A stretch of DNA of 64,000 bases, taken from Synergistaceae bacterium (GTDB lineage Bacteria; Synergistota; Synergistia; Synergistales; Aminobacteriaceae). The stretch covers positions 16,731 through 80,730 of the forward strand of contig JAIRYN010000058.1 in the NCBI GenBank assembly GCA_031267575.1, read 5' to 3'. The notes under the pieces are model-generated. The model did no database searches, was not told the DNA's origin, and saw only the letters and a list, made by a program, of their open reading frames with translations. Positions 33,241 to 41,995 of this stretch are shown one piece after another. The first letter of the stretch is position 1, and every line of letters starts with the position of its first letter. The translations under genes and the position numbers were made by a program.

Positions 33241-34497
33241 TCAGACTTCTCTGGGATCCGCGACACGACCGAGGATGGCGCTGGCCGCCGCCACCAGAGG
33301 CCCAGCCAGGATGACTTCGCTTTTCGGGCTGCCCATGCGGCCGACGAAGTTGCGGTTACTGGTGGAAACGCAGCGTTCCCCCGCGGCCAAAATGCCCATG
33401 TAGCCGCCCAGGCAGGGTCCGCAGGTGGGGGTGCAAACCACCGCTCCGGACTCGGTCAGGTCTCGAATGTATCCCCTGTCCAAAGAGGCGTTGTAGACCT
33501 CGTAGGACGCGGGGATAACGATCAAGCGCACCCGGTCGTGAACTTTGCGTCCTTTCAGAATGCGTGCCGCCTGTTCGATATCGGAAATTCGTCCGTTGGT
33601 GCAGGATCCGATGAAGACCTGGTCGATTTCCATCTCTTTGCATTCTTTGGCCGCCTTCACATTCTCCGGCAAGTGGGGGAGGGCCACCACGGGCTCTAAC
33701 TTGTCCAAGTCGATGGAGATCGTCTTCGCGTAAACAGCGTCTTTGTCGGGGAAAATGGGGGTATACGCGCGTTTTGCCCGCGCGCTCACGTAGGTCAGAG
33801 CCGTTTCGTCGGGCACGAAGAGCCCCGTCTTTCCGCCTGCCTCAATCGCCATGTTCGCCATCGTCATGCGCCCGTCCAGAGGTAAATGGGACAGCGCGTT
33901 CCCGTGAAATTCGAGCGCCATGTAACGCGCCCCTTCGACTCCCAGTTTGCCGATGACGGACAGGATCAGGTCCTTGCCGCCAAGCCAAGGGGAGAGGTTT
34001 CCCACGAAATCGACGCGACAGGTCTCCGGGACTCGCAGCCACGTGCTCCCCAACGCCCAAGCCGCCGCCAGATCCGTGGAACCGACCCCCGTGGCCAGTG
34101 CCCCCAACGCGCCCCCCGTGCAGGTGTGGCTATCGGCTCCCAAGATGATCTCGCCGGGCAGAATGTATCCCTGTTCGGGCAAAAAAGCGTGCTCCACTCC
34201 CACCCGACCCACTTCCCAGAAGAGTAGATTCTGCTTGCGGGCAAATTCCCTGCTGATCTTCGACTGCTCCGCCGACGCGATGTCCTTGTTCGGCGTGAAG
34301 TGGTCCAGCAAGACCGCGCAGCGTTCCGCGTCGAAAACCTTTTCGGCCCCCATGTTGCCCAATTCTCGGATCGCGGGCGGCGCTGTAATATCGTTAGCGA
34401 AGGCAAAGTCCACCTTCACCCCGCAAATGTTACCCGCCGCCACAGGGTCTTTGCTGTGCGCGGCAATGATGGCCTCCGCCATAGTAAAAGCGCTCAT
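33241..34497 (-). CDS. leuC: 3-isopropylmalate dehydratase large subunit
   Basis: A 418-residue aconitase-family subunit. The [4Fe-4S] ligands are visible in GSCTNGRISD and PTCGPCLGG; ADSHTCTGGALGA forms part of the active site. It works with LeuD. GGAGG lies eight bases before the chosen ATG; a TTG two codons earlier is possible but worse placed. The gene heads the leucine operon behind a promoter, a leader peptide and a terminator. It is separated from leuD by the IS607 remains. Confidence 0.92.
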   Translation of the reverse strand: MSAFTMAEAIIAAHSKDPVAAGNICGVKVDFAFANDITAPPAIRELGNMGAEKVFDAERCAVLLDHFTPNKDIASAEQSKISREFARKQNLLFWEVGRVGVEHAFLPEQGYILPGEIILGADSHTCTGGALGALATGVGSTDLAAAWALGSTWLRVPETCRVDFVGNLSPWLGGKDLILSVIGKLGVEGARYMALEFHGNALSHLPLDGRMTMANMAIEAGGKTGLFVPDETALTYVSARAKRAYTPIFPDKDAVYAKTISIDLDKLEPVVALPHLPENVKAAKECKEMEIDQVFIGSCTNGRISDIEQAARILKGRKVHDRVRLIVIPASYEVYNASLDRGYIRDLTESGAVVCTPTCGPCLGGYMGILAAGERCVSTSNRNFVGRMGSPKSEVILAGPLVAAASAILGRVADPREV

Positions 34498-34536
34498 GCA
34501 CAAATACCTCCCTCATTTTGAGTATGAACTGAGTAT

Positions 34537-34567
34537 GAAAAAAGGGATCCGAACTCGCCGGATCCCT
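34537..34567 (-). terminator. leu operon attenuator terminator
   Basis: An 8-bp perfect stem (AGGGATCC/GGATCCCT, loop GGCGAGTTC) followed by six Ts, about 40 bases before leuC and 30 bases past the leader-peptide stop. It has the classic form of a rho-independent attenuator. Confidence 0.8.
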
Positions 34568-34595
34568 CTCATTTCGGTTTCGCTTTTCGGCTCTG

Positions 34596-34709
34596 CTAAA
34601 CGCCAGAAAACGCCGACCCAAAGAAAAGGGAATCCGCGCGCACACAAAATCCAAGGAGGAGAAGACCGAAACGCGATTTCTCGAAATTCAACTTGTTCCG
34701 CGTCAACAC
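34596..34709 (-). CDS. leuL: leucine-operon leader peptide
   Basis: A 37-codon frame starts with GTG, seven bases after AAAGGGGG, within the 260-base leader of leuC. Codons 16-19 are four consecutive leucine codons (CTT CTC CTC CTT), within RFGLLLLGFCV. Eight aromatic or Phe residues and a stop at 34596 follow the usual leader-peptide scale. The terminator lies just downstream. Translation through the Leu run would sense charged leucyl-tRNA: stalling would favour an antiterminator (for example TTTCGGT near 34665 with ACCGAAA near 34578). No family match is needed; the evidence is position, codons and signals. Confidence 0.75.
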   Translation of the reverse strand: MLTRNKLNFEKSRFGLLLLGFCVRADSLFFGSAFSGV

Positions 34710-34754
34710 ATTTATTCCCCCTTTTCTCGTTTTTCCAGCGTAAAAAGTTCTTTG

Positions 34755-34783
34755 ATTCTAGAGCGAAGCGGTAAAGCTGTCAA
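34755..34783 (-). promoter_or_regulatory. sigma-70-type promoter of the leu operon
   Basis: Consensus TTGACA (34778-34783) and TAGAAT (34755-34760) are spaced by exactly 17 bases on the minus strand. The -35 box contains the metK stop codon, so the leu promoter begins inside the metK gene end. Confidence 0.8.
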
Positions 34784-35985
34784 GCACCCGCGGCTTTTTT
34801 CAGCGTCTCAGCGCGGTCCGTCTTTTCCCAGCCGGGTAGGGGAGTGATGTCGATGCGTCCCATGTGTCCATAAGCGGCCAAAGCGCGATACTGAGGTTTT
34901 CTCAGGTCCAGGTCGCGAATACTGGCGGCGGGGCGGAAATCGAAGTGTTTGCGTAGAAGCTCCGCGATCTTATCGTCAGAGATTTTTCCCGTTCCGAAAG
35001 TGTTTACGTTCAGAGAGACCGGTTCCGCCACGCCGATAGCATAGGCCACCTGGACCTGGCACTGGTCGGCGATCCCCGCGGCCACGATGTTCTTAGTGGC
35101 GTAACGCGCCATATAGGCTCCGCTGCGGTCTACCTTAGTGGGATCTTTGCCGGAGAACGCCCCGCCGCCGTGAGGCACCCAGCCGCCATAAGTGTCTACA
35201 ATAATCTTGCGTCCCGTCAAGCCGGTATCGGCCATGGGGCCGCCTTTCACGAAGCGTCCTGTAGGATTTACCAGAATGCGCGTGTTGCCGTCAATCAAGT
35301 GCGTCGGAACGATGGGCGTAATGACGTGCTCAATGATGTCAGCGCGAATTTCTTTGAGGGTGGCCTCGGGGTGATGCTGGGACGAGATCACGATGGTATC
35401 GGCGCGCACCACCTTGCCTCCCTCGTATTGCAAGGAGACTTGGGTTTTGCCGTCCGGGCGCAGGTAAGAAATCAGCCCGTCCCGCCGTACCTTGGTCAAC
35501 TGCCGAGCGAGATTGTGGGCCAGAGCGATGGGCATGGGCATGTATTCTTCCGTCTCGTTGCAGGCATAGCCGAACATCATGCCTTGGTCTCCCGCTCCGA
35601 TTTTTGCGATGTCCTCCTCGGTGATCGTTTTATCCCTCACTTCGAGAGCGTTGTTCACGCCCAGAGCAATGTCGCCCGACTGTTCATCAATGGCGGTGAG
35701 CACCGCGCAGGTTTCTCCGTCAAAACCGTATTTCGCGCGGGTATAGCCGATTTCCTTCACAATCTCGCGGGCCAGTTTTGGAATGTCTACGTAGGTTTTT
35801 GTCGTAATTTCCCCCGCTACCATCACCATACCCGTGGTGCAAAGCGTCTCACAGGCCACTCGTCCGTTGGGGTCGTCTTTCAAGATCGCGTCTAAGATGC
35901 CGTCGGATATCTGATCCGCCACCTTGTCAGGGTGTCCCTCCGTAACGGACTCCGAGGAGAAAATGAATTTTTCTGCCGTTGCCAT
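34780..35985 (-). CDS. metK: S-adenosylmethionine synthetase
   Basis: A 401-residue enzyme making SAM from methionine and ATP. Signatures are [16 protein letters not shown], the P-loop-like [12 protein letters not shown], the GGGAFSGKD hexapeptide region and the C-terminal [16 protein letters not shown] lies eight bases before the chosen ATG; a longer frame upstream is not needed. A SAM-I riboswitch and terminator precede the gene, giving feedback by its product. Its stop overlaps the leu operon -35 box. Confidence 0.95.
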   Translation of the reverse strand: MATAEKFIFSSESVTEGHPDKVADQISDGILDAILKDDPNGRVACETLCTTGMVMVAGEITTKTYVDIPKLAREIVKEIGYTRAKYGFDGETCAVLTAIDEQSGDIALGVNNALEVRDKTITEEDIAKIGAGDQGMMFGYACNETEEYMPMPIALAHNLARQLTKVRRDGLISYLRPDGKTQVSLQYEGGKVVRADTIVISSQHHPEATLKEIRADIIEHVITPIVPTHLIDGNTRILVNPTGRFVKGGPMADTGLTGRKIIVDTYGGWVPHGGGAFSGKDPTKVDRSGAYMARYATKNIVAAGIADQCQVQVAYAIGVAEPVSLNVNTFGTGKISDDKIAELLRKHFDFRPAASIRDLDLRKPQYRALAAYGHMGRIDITPLPGWEKTDRAETLKKAAGA

Positions 35986-36023
35986 ACTATCAACTCCTAT
36001 CAAATGTCGAAAATCGAAAACCC

Positions 36024-36058
36024 ATAAAAAAACGCCCTTCCGTCAAGGAAGAGCGCCC
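36024..36058 (-). terminator. riboswitch-controlled terminator before metK
   Basis: CGCTCTTCC pairs with GGAAGGGCG (one G-U) around TTGA-C, and seven Ts follow. Its left arm CTCTTCC can instead pair with GGAAGAG at the 3' edge of the SAM aptamer, giving the antiterminator. Confidence 0.82.
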
Positions 36059-36080
36059 ACTTACTGACTTTATTCTCTTC

Positions 36081-36183
36081 CTCTCATCATCCAGCCCACA
36101 TAGGCTGCTGGTATTGGCACCTGATACACTTCCAGGTTGCCGGGCTTCATCGGGCCAGTCCCTCCACCTCTCTCGATAAGAGT
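36081..36183 (-). ncRNA. SAM-I (S-box) riboswitch
   Basis: On the minus strand the core reads GAGGTGGAGGGACTGGCCC, then GATGAAGCCCGGCAACC, the hallmark S-box sequences, followed by CAGGTGCCAAT. The P1 helix pairs CTCTTATC (5') with GATGATGAGAG (3'). It binds SAM and, when bound, frees the downstream terminator, so metK is turned off when SAM is plentiful. All elements (promoter, aptamer, terminator, RBS) are in the right order. Confidence 0.92.
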
Positions 36184-36269
36184 ATTAAATTGTCTGTCAC
36201 AAATATCTATTACAAAAACTTCGCATATAAAAATCTTTAGGAACAACATGCTTTACACACTAAAAATAA

Positions 36270-36297
36270 ATTATATCGTTTCTTAGGGCAAAGTCAA
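36270..36297 (-). promoter_or_regulatory. sigma-70-type promoter of metK
   Basis: TTGACT (36292-36297) and a perfect TATAAT (36270-36275) are 16 bases apart, about 90 bases upstream of the riboswitch on the minus strand. Confidence 0.75.
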
Positions 36298-36337
36298 GAA
36301 ATTTTTGAGGTCAAATATAAAAATGTCGATTACAAAA

Positions 36338-36480
36338 TTGACATACTCCCACGATTAAAGTCATGAGATTGTAAGATCGACAAAGACAGCCGACTGAAAC
36401 CGGTCTTACGTCTTCTCCTTTAAGAGTGGATGCCCCCACTTAAGAGTGGATGCCCCCACTCTGAGAATATTTACAGCCAC
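36338..36480 (-). mobile_element. IS200/IS605-family right-end remnant (copy 3, truncated)
   Basis: It carries the same right-end hairpin region and the tnpB-terminal block (VNILRVGASTL) as the other copies, but is cut at ATTTACAGCC. A 20-bp tandem duplication lies inside it (about 36418-36457). The hairpin is imperfect (CCCACGAT/GTCATGAG). It has no left end. Confidence 0.75.
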
Positions 36481-36669
36481 TTCCAGGACCTCGTACTTCA
36501 GCTCCCGATCAAAGGCGGATAGCAATTCCGCCGCTCGCTCCGTCAAATCTGTTGCCGTTTCCAGGCCCCAAACCGCCCTGTTCTCGGATTCGCTGACCTT
36601 CATTAATAATATCCAAATATCCAAGGGCAAAGGCGCCTCGGCCTTGTCGGCCTTATTGGGCGTGTTCAC
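36406..36669 (-). CDS. small protein with C-terminus supplied by the IS605 remnant
   Basis: An 87-codon frame. Residues 1-64 (MNTPNKADKAEAPLPLDIWI... to YEVLEV) look like a normal, charged helical protein (TDLTERAAELLSAFDREL). The last 23 residues (VNILRVGASTLKWGHPLLKE) are the tnpB tail of the inserted element. The insertion therefore replaced the original 3' end. I do not recognise the host part. It lies just downstream of the activase gene on the same strand. It may be a broken gene. Confidence 0.45.
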   Translation of the reverse strand: MNTPNKADKAEAPLPLDIWILLMKVSESENRAVWGLETATDLTERAAELLSAFDRELKYEVLEVAVNILRVGASTLKWGHPLLKEKT

Positions 36670-36740
36670 AAGAGTTTAAGGGGTGACCTACTATACAAAA
36701 ATAGGTCAAAATCTCCCAGGAGAACATTCTCCATCGACGC

Positions 36741-39700
36741 TCACATTCTGGCCGTTCCCATCAGCAATTTGATCCGATTGAGCTGGTTGACATTGCTGGC
36801 GCTCGCGTCGTAATCCAGCGCGAGGACATTCGCGTCCCTGTAAAGGCGCTTGAGTTCCTTTATAACGCCTCTGCCGGTCACGTGGTTCGGTAGACACGCG
36901 AAAGGCTGGACGCAGAGGATATTCTTGACTCCACTTTCCATCAAGTGCATGATTTCGGCAACGAGTAGCCACCCCTCGCCGGCCTGGTTCGCGGGCGACA
37001 CAAGAGCCTCGCTCCGGGACGCCAATTCACGAATGGTGGGAATTTCTCCGAAGCGAGTTCCCTTCAGGGCCTCACGCATAGGATTTCTCATACGCTCTAG
37101 AAAACCCACGCCAAGCTGCCTCAAAAAACTTGAAAACAGGCTCCTCGATATTTTTTTTCGACAACCAATAGGGTCGAAGACACAGTAAAGCACAAAACTG
37201 GCAATGTCCGAGACCACGGCCTCGCCGCCCTCCGCCTCGATCAAATCCACAAGTCGTTCGTTGGCTCCCGCGTGATACTTGACCAAGATTTCGCCTACAA
37301 TTCCCACTTTTGGGCGTGGAACCGGGTTGACGGGCAAAGCGGCGAAATCTGACACCATGTGCCGCATATCGTCTTTGAAAACGGCCCATTTCCCTTTTCC
37401 AACGTTTTTGTCGCAACGAGCGACCCAATGGTTGTAAAGTTTTTCCGCGCTTCCTCGCGCGAGTTCGTAAGGGCGGGTTCCGTACAGCAGTCTCATCAGC
37501 ATGTCCCCATACAACATGCCCAATAGACATCTCCAAAGAGCGCGTAAAGGAATCGAAAACTTCTCGGTTCCCTCGGCGTTTGTGTTTAAAGCGTTAGCGG
37601 CGAGAACCCTGACGCGTTTGAACCCGGCGGAGTCCAGCGCCTTCCTCAGAAGCGGCACGTAATTGCTTGCCCGGCACACCCCACCCGTTTGGGCGTAAAA
37701 ACAGTCCGTCCTGTCGAGGTCGTACTCTCCGCTCGTCAAAGCTCTCAGGAACTGCCCCACAACCATCATAGAGGGGTAACACACATCGTTGTTGACGTAC
37801 TTTAGGCCTAGCTCCACTTCCGCCCGTCCCCCCTCCGGGAGCACGCGGAAATCTAAGCCCTCTTTGCCCATCGCGGTCCGCAAAAAGTGGAAATGATGCG
37901 CGGAAAGAGGCGGGCAAAGGATTGTACGGACTCCCTCAGTCCGTGGTGATCGAGGGTATCGAAAATCCGAGAAAGACGGGATCCTGTCCGAATCGTCCTG
38001 ATTTTCGACGCCACCTCCCTTGTTCATAGAGGCCAGTAGAGACCGAATTCTTATTCGCGCCGCCCCATTGTTTTTCCCCTCGTCGATTCGGAGCAGCGTG
38101 TGCGGCTTACCAGCACGCTGGAGCAACTCCACGACCTGGTCAGCGCTGATGGCGTCCAGACCGCAGCCGAAGGAATTTAACTGCACCATCTGCACGTTCG
38201 TGAAGTCCGAATGACGCGCAACCACCGTGGCGGCCCTATAGAGGCGGGAATGATACGCCCATTGATCCACAACGTACAAGGGGTCCATGCCCTCGATTTC
38301 TCCCGTTTTGTGGCAGATCGAGTCCTCGGTTAGCACCGTCACGCCATAGCTTGCCATCAGGTCTGGAATTCCGTGGTGGACCTCAGGGTCCAAGTGATAG
38401 GGATGCCCGGCTAGGACCACTCCCGCTCCTCCGGTTTTGCGGAGATACGCGACGGCTTCCTCTCCGTATTGCTGGACATCGGCTCTATAGATCCGTTGCG
38501 CCTCCAAGGCTTTTTTGACGGCTGCCTTCATTTCCCATGACAATGCCCCGATATGGGCGAAGGCTTCATAAAGTCCCTTCATTGTTTGGTTTTCCCAAAG
38601 CGTTTGGTTTTCCCAAAGCGAAAAACCGAAAGGAAGCGTTGGGCGTATGAAGTCCGCCTCTTTTCCTGAAACTTCCACATTGAGCGCCGCCACATCAGGA
38701 TACCCGACCACCACCGGACAATTGAAACTTTGATGGGCGTCCGCAAATTCTCGGGGCGCTCGTAGAAGGACCGGGTAGAAAATTCGCTTTATGTCTCGCG
38801 ACAAAAGGTCCGCCACGTGTCTGTGGACGAGCTTCGCGGGATAGCAGAGGGCCTGGGACGGGATTGTATCCATGCCCAGGTTTTCATCCGGGTGAGCGCG
38901 CGAAAGCTCCACGCGAAAACCCAGTTCAGTGAGAAACGTGAACCAAAAAGGATAGTCCTCATACATATTGAGCGCTCTCGGAACTCCAATGATTCCTCTT
39001 GGAGCTTGATTCTGGGGAAGGGGGGTATAGGTTCCAAAAAGCCTTTGATATTTTTTTTCCCAGAGATTGGGCGGAAGGTTTGCCTTTTTTTTCTTGTCTC
39101 CGATTCCCCGTTCGCAACGGCTACCCGATACGCAGCTTCGGCCGCCTCCGAAATCCGTGAAGGTCAAAAGGCACCTGTTGCCGCACCCAGCGCACCGCGA
39201 GGTGGACGTTATGCCATTCAACGTTTCGAGGCTTTTCTTATCGATCAGCTCGATCAGCCGGCTTTCTTCTCCATTATTTTTGTTGTCTCTGTCGTCATTA
39301 TTTTTATTGTCTCCATCTCTCGCGAGAAGCGCTGCCCCAAAGGCACCCATGAGTTCGGAGATATCTGGACGAACCACCTCCCGGCCGGTCACGAGCTCAA
39401 AGGCTCGGAGCAGAGCGTCATTCTTGAAGGCGCCTCCCTGAACAACGATTTTCTCCCCCAGTTCCTCCGCTCCCTTCAGCTTCAGGACCTTGTACAGCGC
39501 GTTGCGGACCACTGAGTAAACGAGCCCCGCGGCAATATCGTGGATGCCCGCTCCCTCTTTTTGCGCTTGCCGGACCCGCGAGTTCATGAAAACCGTGCAT
39601 CGCGACCCCAAATCCACCGGCATGAGAGATTCCTCCGCCATGAGGGCAAAGTCCTCCACCGACACTCCTTGAGCTTCGGCGAAACTTTGTAAGAACGAAC

Positions 39701-41087
39701 CGCAGCCGGAAGAGCAGGCCTCATTCAAGAAAACGCGGGTGATGACGCCGTCGCGCACGCCGAAGCACTTCATGTCTTGGCCACCGATGTCGATGACGAA
39801 CTCGACGCCGGGTAGCACGAATCCTGCGGCGCGCGCGTGAGCTACGGTCTCTACCTCGCCAATTTCGACGCCAAAGGCCGTCTGTATAAGTTTTTCCCCG
39901 TAGCCGGTGACACCACTTTTCTTAATCCGTGCCCCTTCCGGCAACTGGGAATACAAGTCCATCAGAATCTCTTTTACCGTTTCAACGGGCTCCTTCCCAC
40001 CCGTCCGGCAGTATCGGGAAAACAGCAGATCTCCGTCCCGGCCGATCAAGACGGCTTTCGTCGTCGTAGAGCCGGCGTCCAAACCCAGATAGGCGTCGCC
40101 AGAGTACGAGGCCAGGCTTGTCCGTTTCACGCGATGGGCAGAGTGTCTTTTTTTGAACTCCCGCTTGGAATCTCCGTCGACGAAGAGCGAGCTAAGCACC
40201 GTGGAGGAAATGTTTCCGGTTATCTCCCCCGCCATCTCCCTCGTGGATAGAAAAGTGGATAGAAAAAAGGAGGCTTTCTTCTGAAAGTTGCCGAGACCCA
40301 CCGTTTCACTTTTTTTACCGAGAATAGCCGCGCCGATGGCGACGAAAAGGTGGGAATTTTCTGGGAAAACGCTTTGCTCCCGAGATAGTTCCAGAGTCTC
40401 TATAAAACGGGCGCGAAGCTCGGAAAGGAAGTACAGAGGCCCTCCGAGAAAGGCGACGTTTCCCGATATTTTTCTCCCGCAGGCAAGGCCGCTTATGGTT
40501 TGACCGACGATGGCTTGAAAGATTGACGCGGAGATGTCCGCTTTGGCTGCTCCCTCATTCAGAAGAGCTTGAACGTCCGTTTTGGCGAAAACGCCGCAGC
40601 GCGAGGCAATGGGGTATAGGGTTTTGTGGTGTTTTGCCAGCTCATTCAGGCCGGCTGCGTCCGTTCCCAGCAACGCCGCCATCTGATCAATAAAAGCTCC
40701 TGTTCCGCCCGCGCAGGTTTCGTTCATTCTTTGATCCGCGCCGGAGGGATCGAAAAACGTCAGTTTCGCGTCCTCTCCGCCCAGTTCTATCGCCACATCC
40801 ACCTCCTTTAGATATCTCCCGATGCTTGCGGAACACGCGACCACTTCCTGAGCAAAGGGAACTTCCATTCCCTTCGCTAAAGCGAGAGCCCCCGATCCGG
40901 TTACGGCGATGGTGACGTCGGAGCTATGAAAAATTTCCTGAATTTCGGACACCAATGAGCCCGTAGTCGAACGAATGTCAGCGAAGTGCCGGCAATATCG
41001 GCTATAGATCATTTGGTCATCATCGTCGAGAACGACCGATTTTGCCGTCGTGGATCCTATATCGAGCCCAATGTGTAATAGAGACAA
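36741..41087 (-). CDS. 2-hydroxyacyl-CoA dehydratase activase-type fusion protein
   Basis: A 1448-residue fusion. Two BadF/BcrA-type ASKHA ATPase domains come first: LLHIGLDIGSTTAKSVVLD with NETCAGGTGAFIDQM, and YLGLDAGSTTTKAVLIG with NEACSSGCGSFLQ, where the Cys would help hold a [4Fe-4S] cluster at the dimer interface. A cysteine-bearing linker (CAGCGNRCLL) leads to a DUF2229-like region and a C-terminal part like COG3580/COG3581. Activases use ATP to inject a high-energy electron into radical dehydratases. The start is TTG: it follows AAAGGAGAGG and gives the canonical N-terminus; upstream ATGs do not. Two in-frame tandem duplications (LWENQT twice, FLST twice) lie in it. The partner enzyme is not in the window. 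Confidence 0.85.
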   Translation of the reverse strand: MSLLHIGLDIGSTTAKSVVLDDDDQMIYSRYCRHFADIRSTTGSLVSEIQEIFHSSDVTIAVTGSGALALAKGMEVPFAQEVVACSASIGRYLKEVDVAIELGGEDAKLTFFDPSGADQRMNETCAGGTGAFIDQMAALLGTDAAGLNELAKHHKTLYPIASRCGVFAKTDVQALLNEGAAKADISASIFQAIVGQTISGLACGRKISGNVAFLGGPLYFLSELRARFIETLELSREQSVFPENSHLFVAIGAAILGKKSETVGLGNFQKKASFFLSTFLSTREMAGEITGNISSTVLSSLFVDGDSKREFKKRHSAHRVKRTSLASYSGDAYLGLDAGSTTTKAVLIGRDGDLLFSRYCRTGGKEPVETVKEILMDLYSQLPEGARIKKSGVTGYGEKLIQTAFGVEIGEVETVAHARAAGFVLPGVEFVIDIGGQDMKCFGVRDGVITRVFLNEACSSGCGSFLQSFAEAQGVSVEDFALMAEESLMPVDLGSRCTVFMNSRVRQAQKEGAGIHDIAAGLVYSVVRNALYKVLKLKGAEELGEKIVVQGGAFKNDALLRAFELVTGREVVRPDISELMGAFGAALLARDGDNKNNDDRDNKNNGEESRLIELIDKKSLETLNGITSTSRCAGCGNRCLLTFTDFGGGRSCVSGSRCERGIGDKKKKANLPPNLWEKKYQRLFGTYTPLPQNQAPRGIIGVPRALNMYEDYPFWFTFLTELGFRVELSRAHPDENLGMDTIPSQALCYPAKLVHRHVADLLSRDIKRIFYPVLLRAPREFADAHQSFNCPVVVGYPDVAALNVEVSGKEADFIRPTLPFGFSLWENQTLWENQTMKGLYEAFAHIGALSWEMKAAVKKALEAQRIYRADVQQYGEEAVAYLRKTGGAGVVLAGHPYHLDPEVHHGIPDLMASYGVTVLTEDSICHKTGEIEGMDPLYVVDQWAYHSRLYRAATVVARHSDFTNVQMVQLNSFGCGLDAISADQVVELLQRAGKPHTLLRIDEGKNNGAARIRIRSLLASMNKGGGVENQDDSDRIPSFSDFRYPRSPRTEGVRTILCPPLSAHHFHFLRTAMGKEGLDFRVLPEGGRAEVELGLKYVNNDVCYPSMMVVGQFLRALTSGEYDLDRTDCFYAQTGGVCRASNYVPLLRKALDSAGFKRVRVLAANALNTNAEGTEKFSIPLRALWRCLLGMLYGDMLMRLLYGTRPYELARGSAEKLYNHWVARCDKNVGKGKWAVFKDDMRHMVSDFAALPVNPVPRPKVGIVGEILVKYHAGANERLVDLIEAEGGEAVVSDIASFVLYCVFDPIGCRKKISRSLFSSFLRQLGVGFLERMRNPMREALKGTRFGEIPTIRELASRSEALVSPANQAGEGWLLVAEIMHLMESGVKNILCVQPFACLPNHVTGRGVIKELKRLYRDANVLALDYDASASNVNQLNRIKLLMGTARM
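38584..38619. repeat. in-frame 18-bp perfect duplication inside the activase gene
   Basis: Two adjacent identical 18-bp units give LWENQT twice. A 12-bp perfect duplication at 40243-40266 in the same gene gives FLST twice. Both keep the frame. Confidence 0.9.
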
Positions 41088-41273
41088 TCGTATCCTCTCC
41101 TTTCCCGCAGCGGAGAAACGGGACAGTTCTCGGTTCTCAATGGCATATTCCGTTGCGGACATATCATGCGCATCAATGGGTATAATGGGTATAACGCAAT
41201 GCAACAAAAAGAAACTTCTCGGATTTGGACCAGAGAAGTTTCTTTTCGCTGATTTAAAAGCGACGGCTAGAGT

Positions 41274-41723
41274 CTATTTCCGCTGTACGATTTGAGTGTG
41301 GAGTCTGGAAATATTGGTGAGGTTCGCGTGAAATTTCAAAAATTCAGCATTGGAGGAAAAGCAATGAAAAATAGGGCTTCCCTGATTGAGGGTGACGGAC
41401 TGCATACCCTTTCCCCTCAAAAACCGTTCGTTCACAATAACATCGGACGAACACAAGATACTTTCGTCGAATGACACGCTTCTTGGAACGGAAGTGACTT
41501 CATGGACATCTTGACCTTCCAGTCCATTGCCTTCTCTGTACACGAAATCGGGCACATCGAAGTTTCTCCCGCCCAAGACGTAGTTCATCGGTGGTTGGAG
41601 TATACCGCTTCCTCCGGCGGACACTGTTTCCCTTCCTCTGAACATGAGAACCATAAACATGATAACCATGAACACAAAAAGAAATGGCCCCATTACAGAA
41701 AAAAACTTCTCTTTTCCGCGCAA
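41274..41723 (-). CDS. small membrane-anchored protein of unknown function
   Basis: A 149-residue protein with one N-terminal membrane segment (GPFLFVFMVIMFMVLMF, about residues 12-28) and an outside domain with two cysteines. No known family was recognised. TTG is proposed as start because GGGAGAG ends seven bases before it and the encoded MRGKEKFF forms a normal anchor start; GTG three codons earlier is an alternative. It lies between glnN and the activase gene on the same strand. Upstream (41770-41825) AGCCTTA-type units are tandemly repeated. Confidence 0.45.
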   Translation of the reverse strand: MRGKEKFFSVMGPFLFVFMVIMFMVLMFRGRETVSAGGSGILQPPMNYVLGGRNFDVPDFVYREGNGLEGQDVHEVTSVPRSVSFDESILCSSDVIVNERFLRGKGMQSVTLNQGSPIFHCFSSNAEFLKFHANLTNISRLHTQIVQRK

Positions 41724-41929
41724 ATCGTGCACTCTCCCGTCTGGAAGACATTACCCATTCGAAAACCATTGTACCATAGCCTTATAGCCTTAAGCCTTAT
41801 AGCCTTAAGCCTCATAGCCTTAGAGAAAAATATTTTGTCGCGGAAAACAGAGATTTTTTCTTGGGATCTCGGACCCAAAACCCCGATACGCTGAACTTCT
41901 TTCGCAAAATCAATTTTCGCGAAATCAAT

Positions 41930-41958
41930 GCCGGCGACTCCCCAGAGAAATCGCCGGC
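41930..41958 (-). terminator. hairpin after glnN
   Basis: An 8-bp perfect stem (GCCGGCGA/TCGCCGGC) lies 37 bases past the glnN stop. T-runs on the transcript side are weak, so its role as terminator is likely but not certain. Confidence 0.5.
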
Positions 41959-41995
41959 AAAATTTGGCTCGTCGCTTTGGGCGTTTTTTTGCCGT

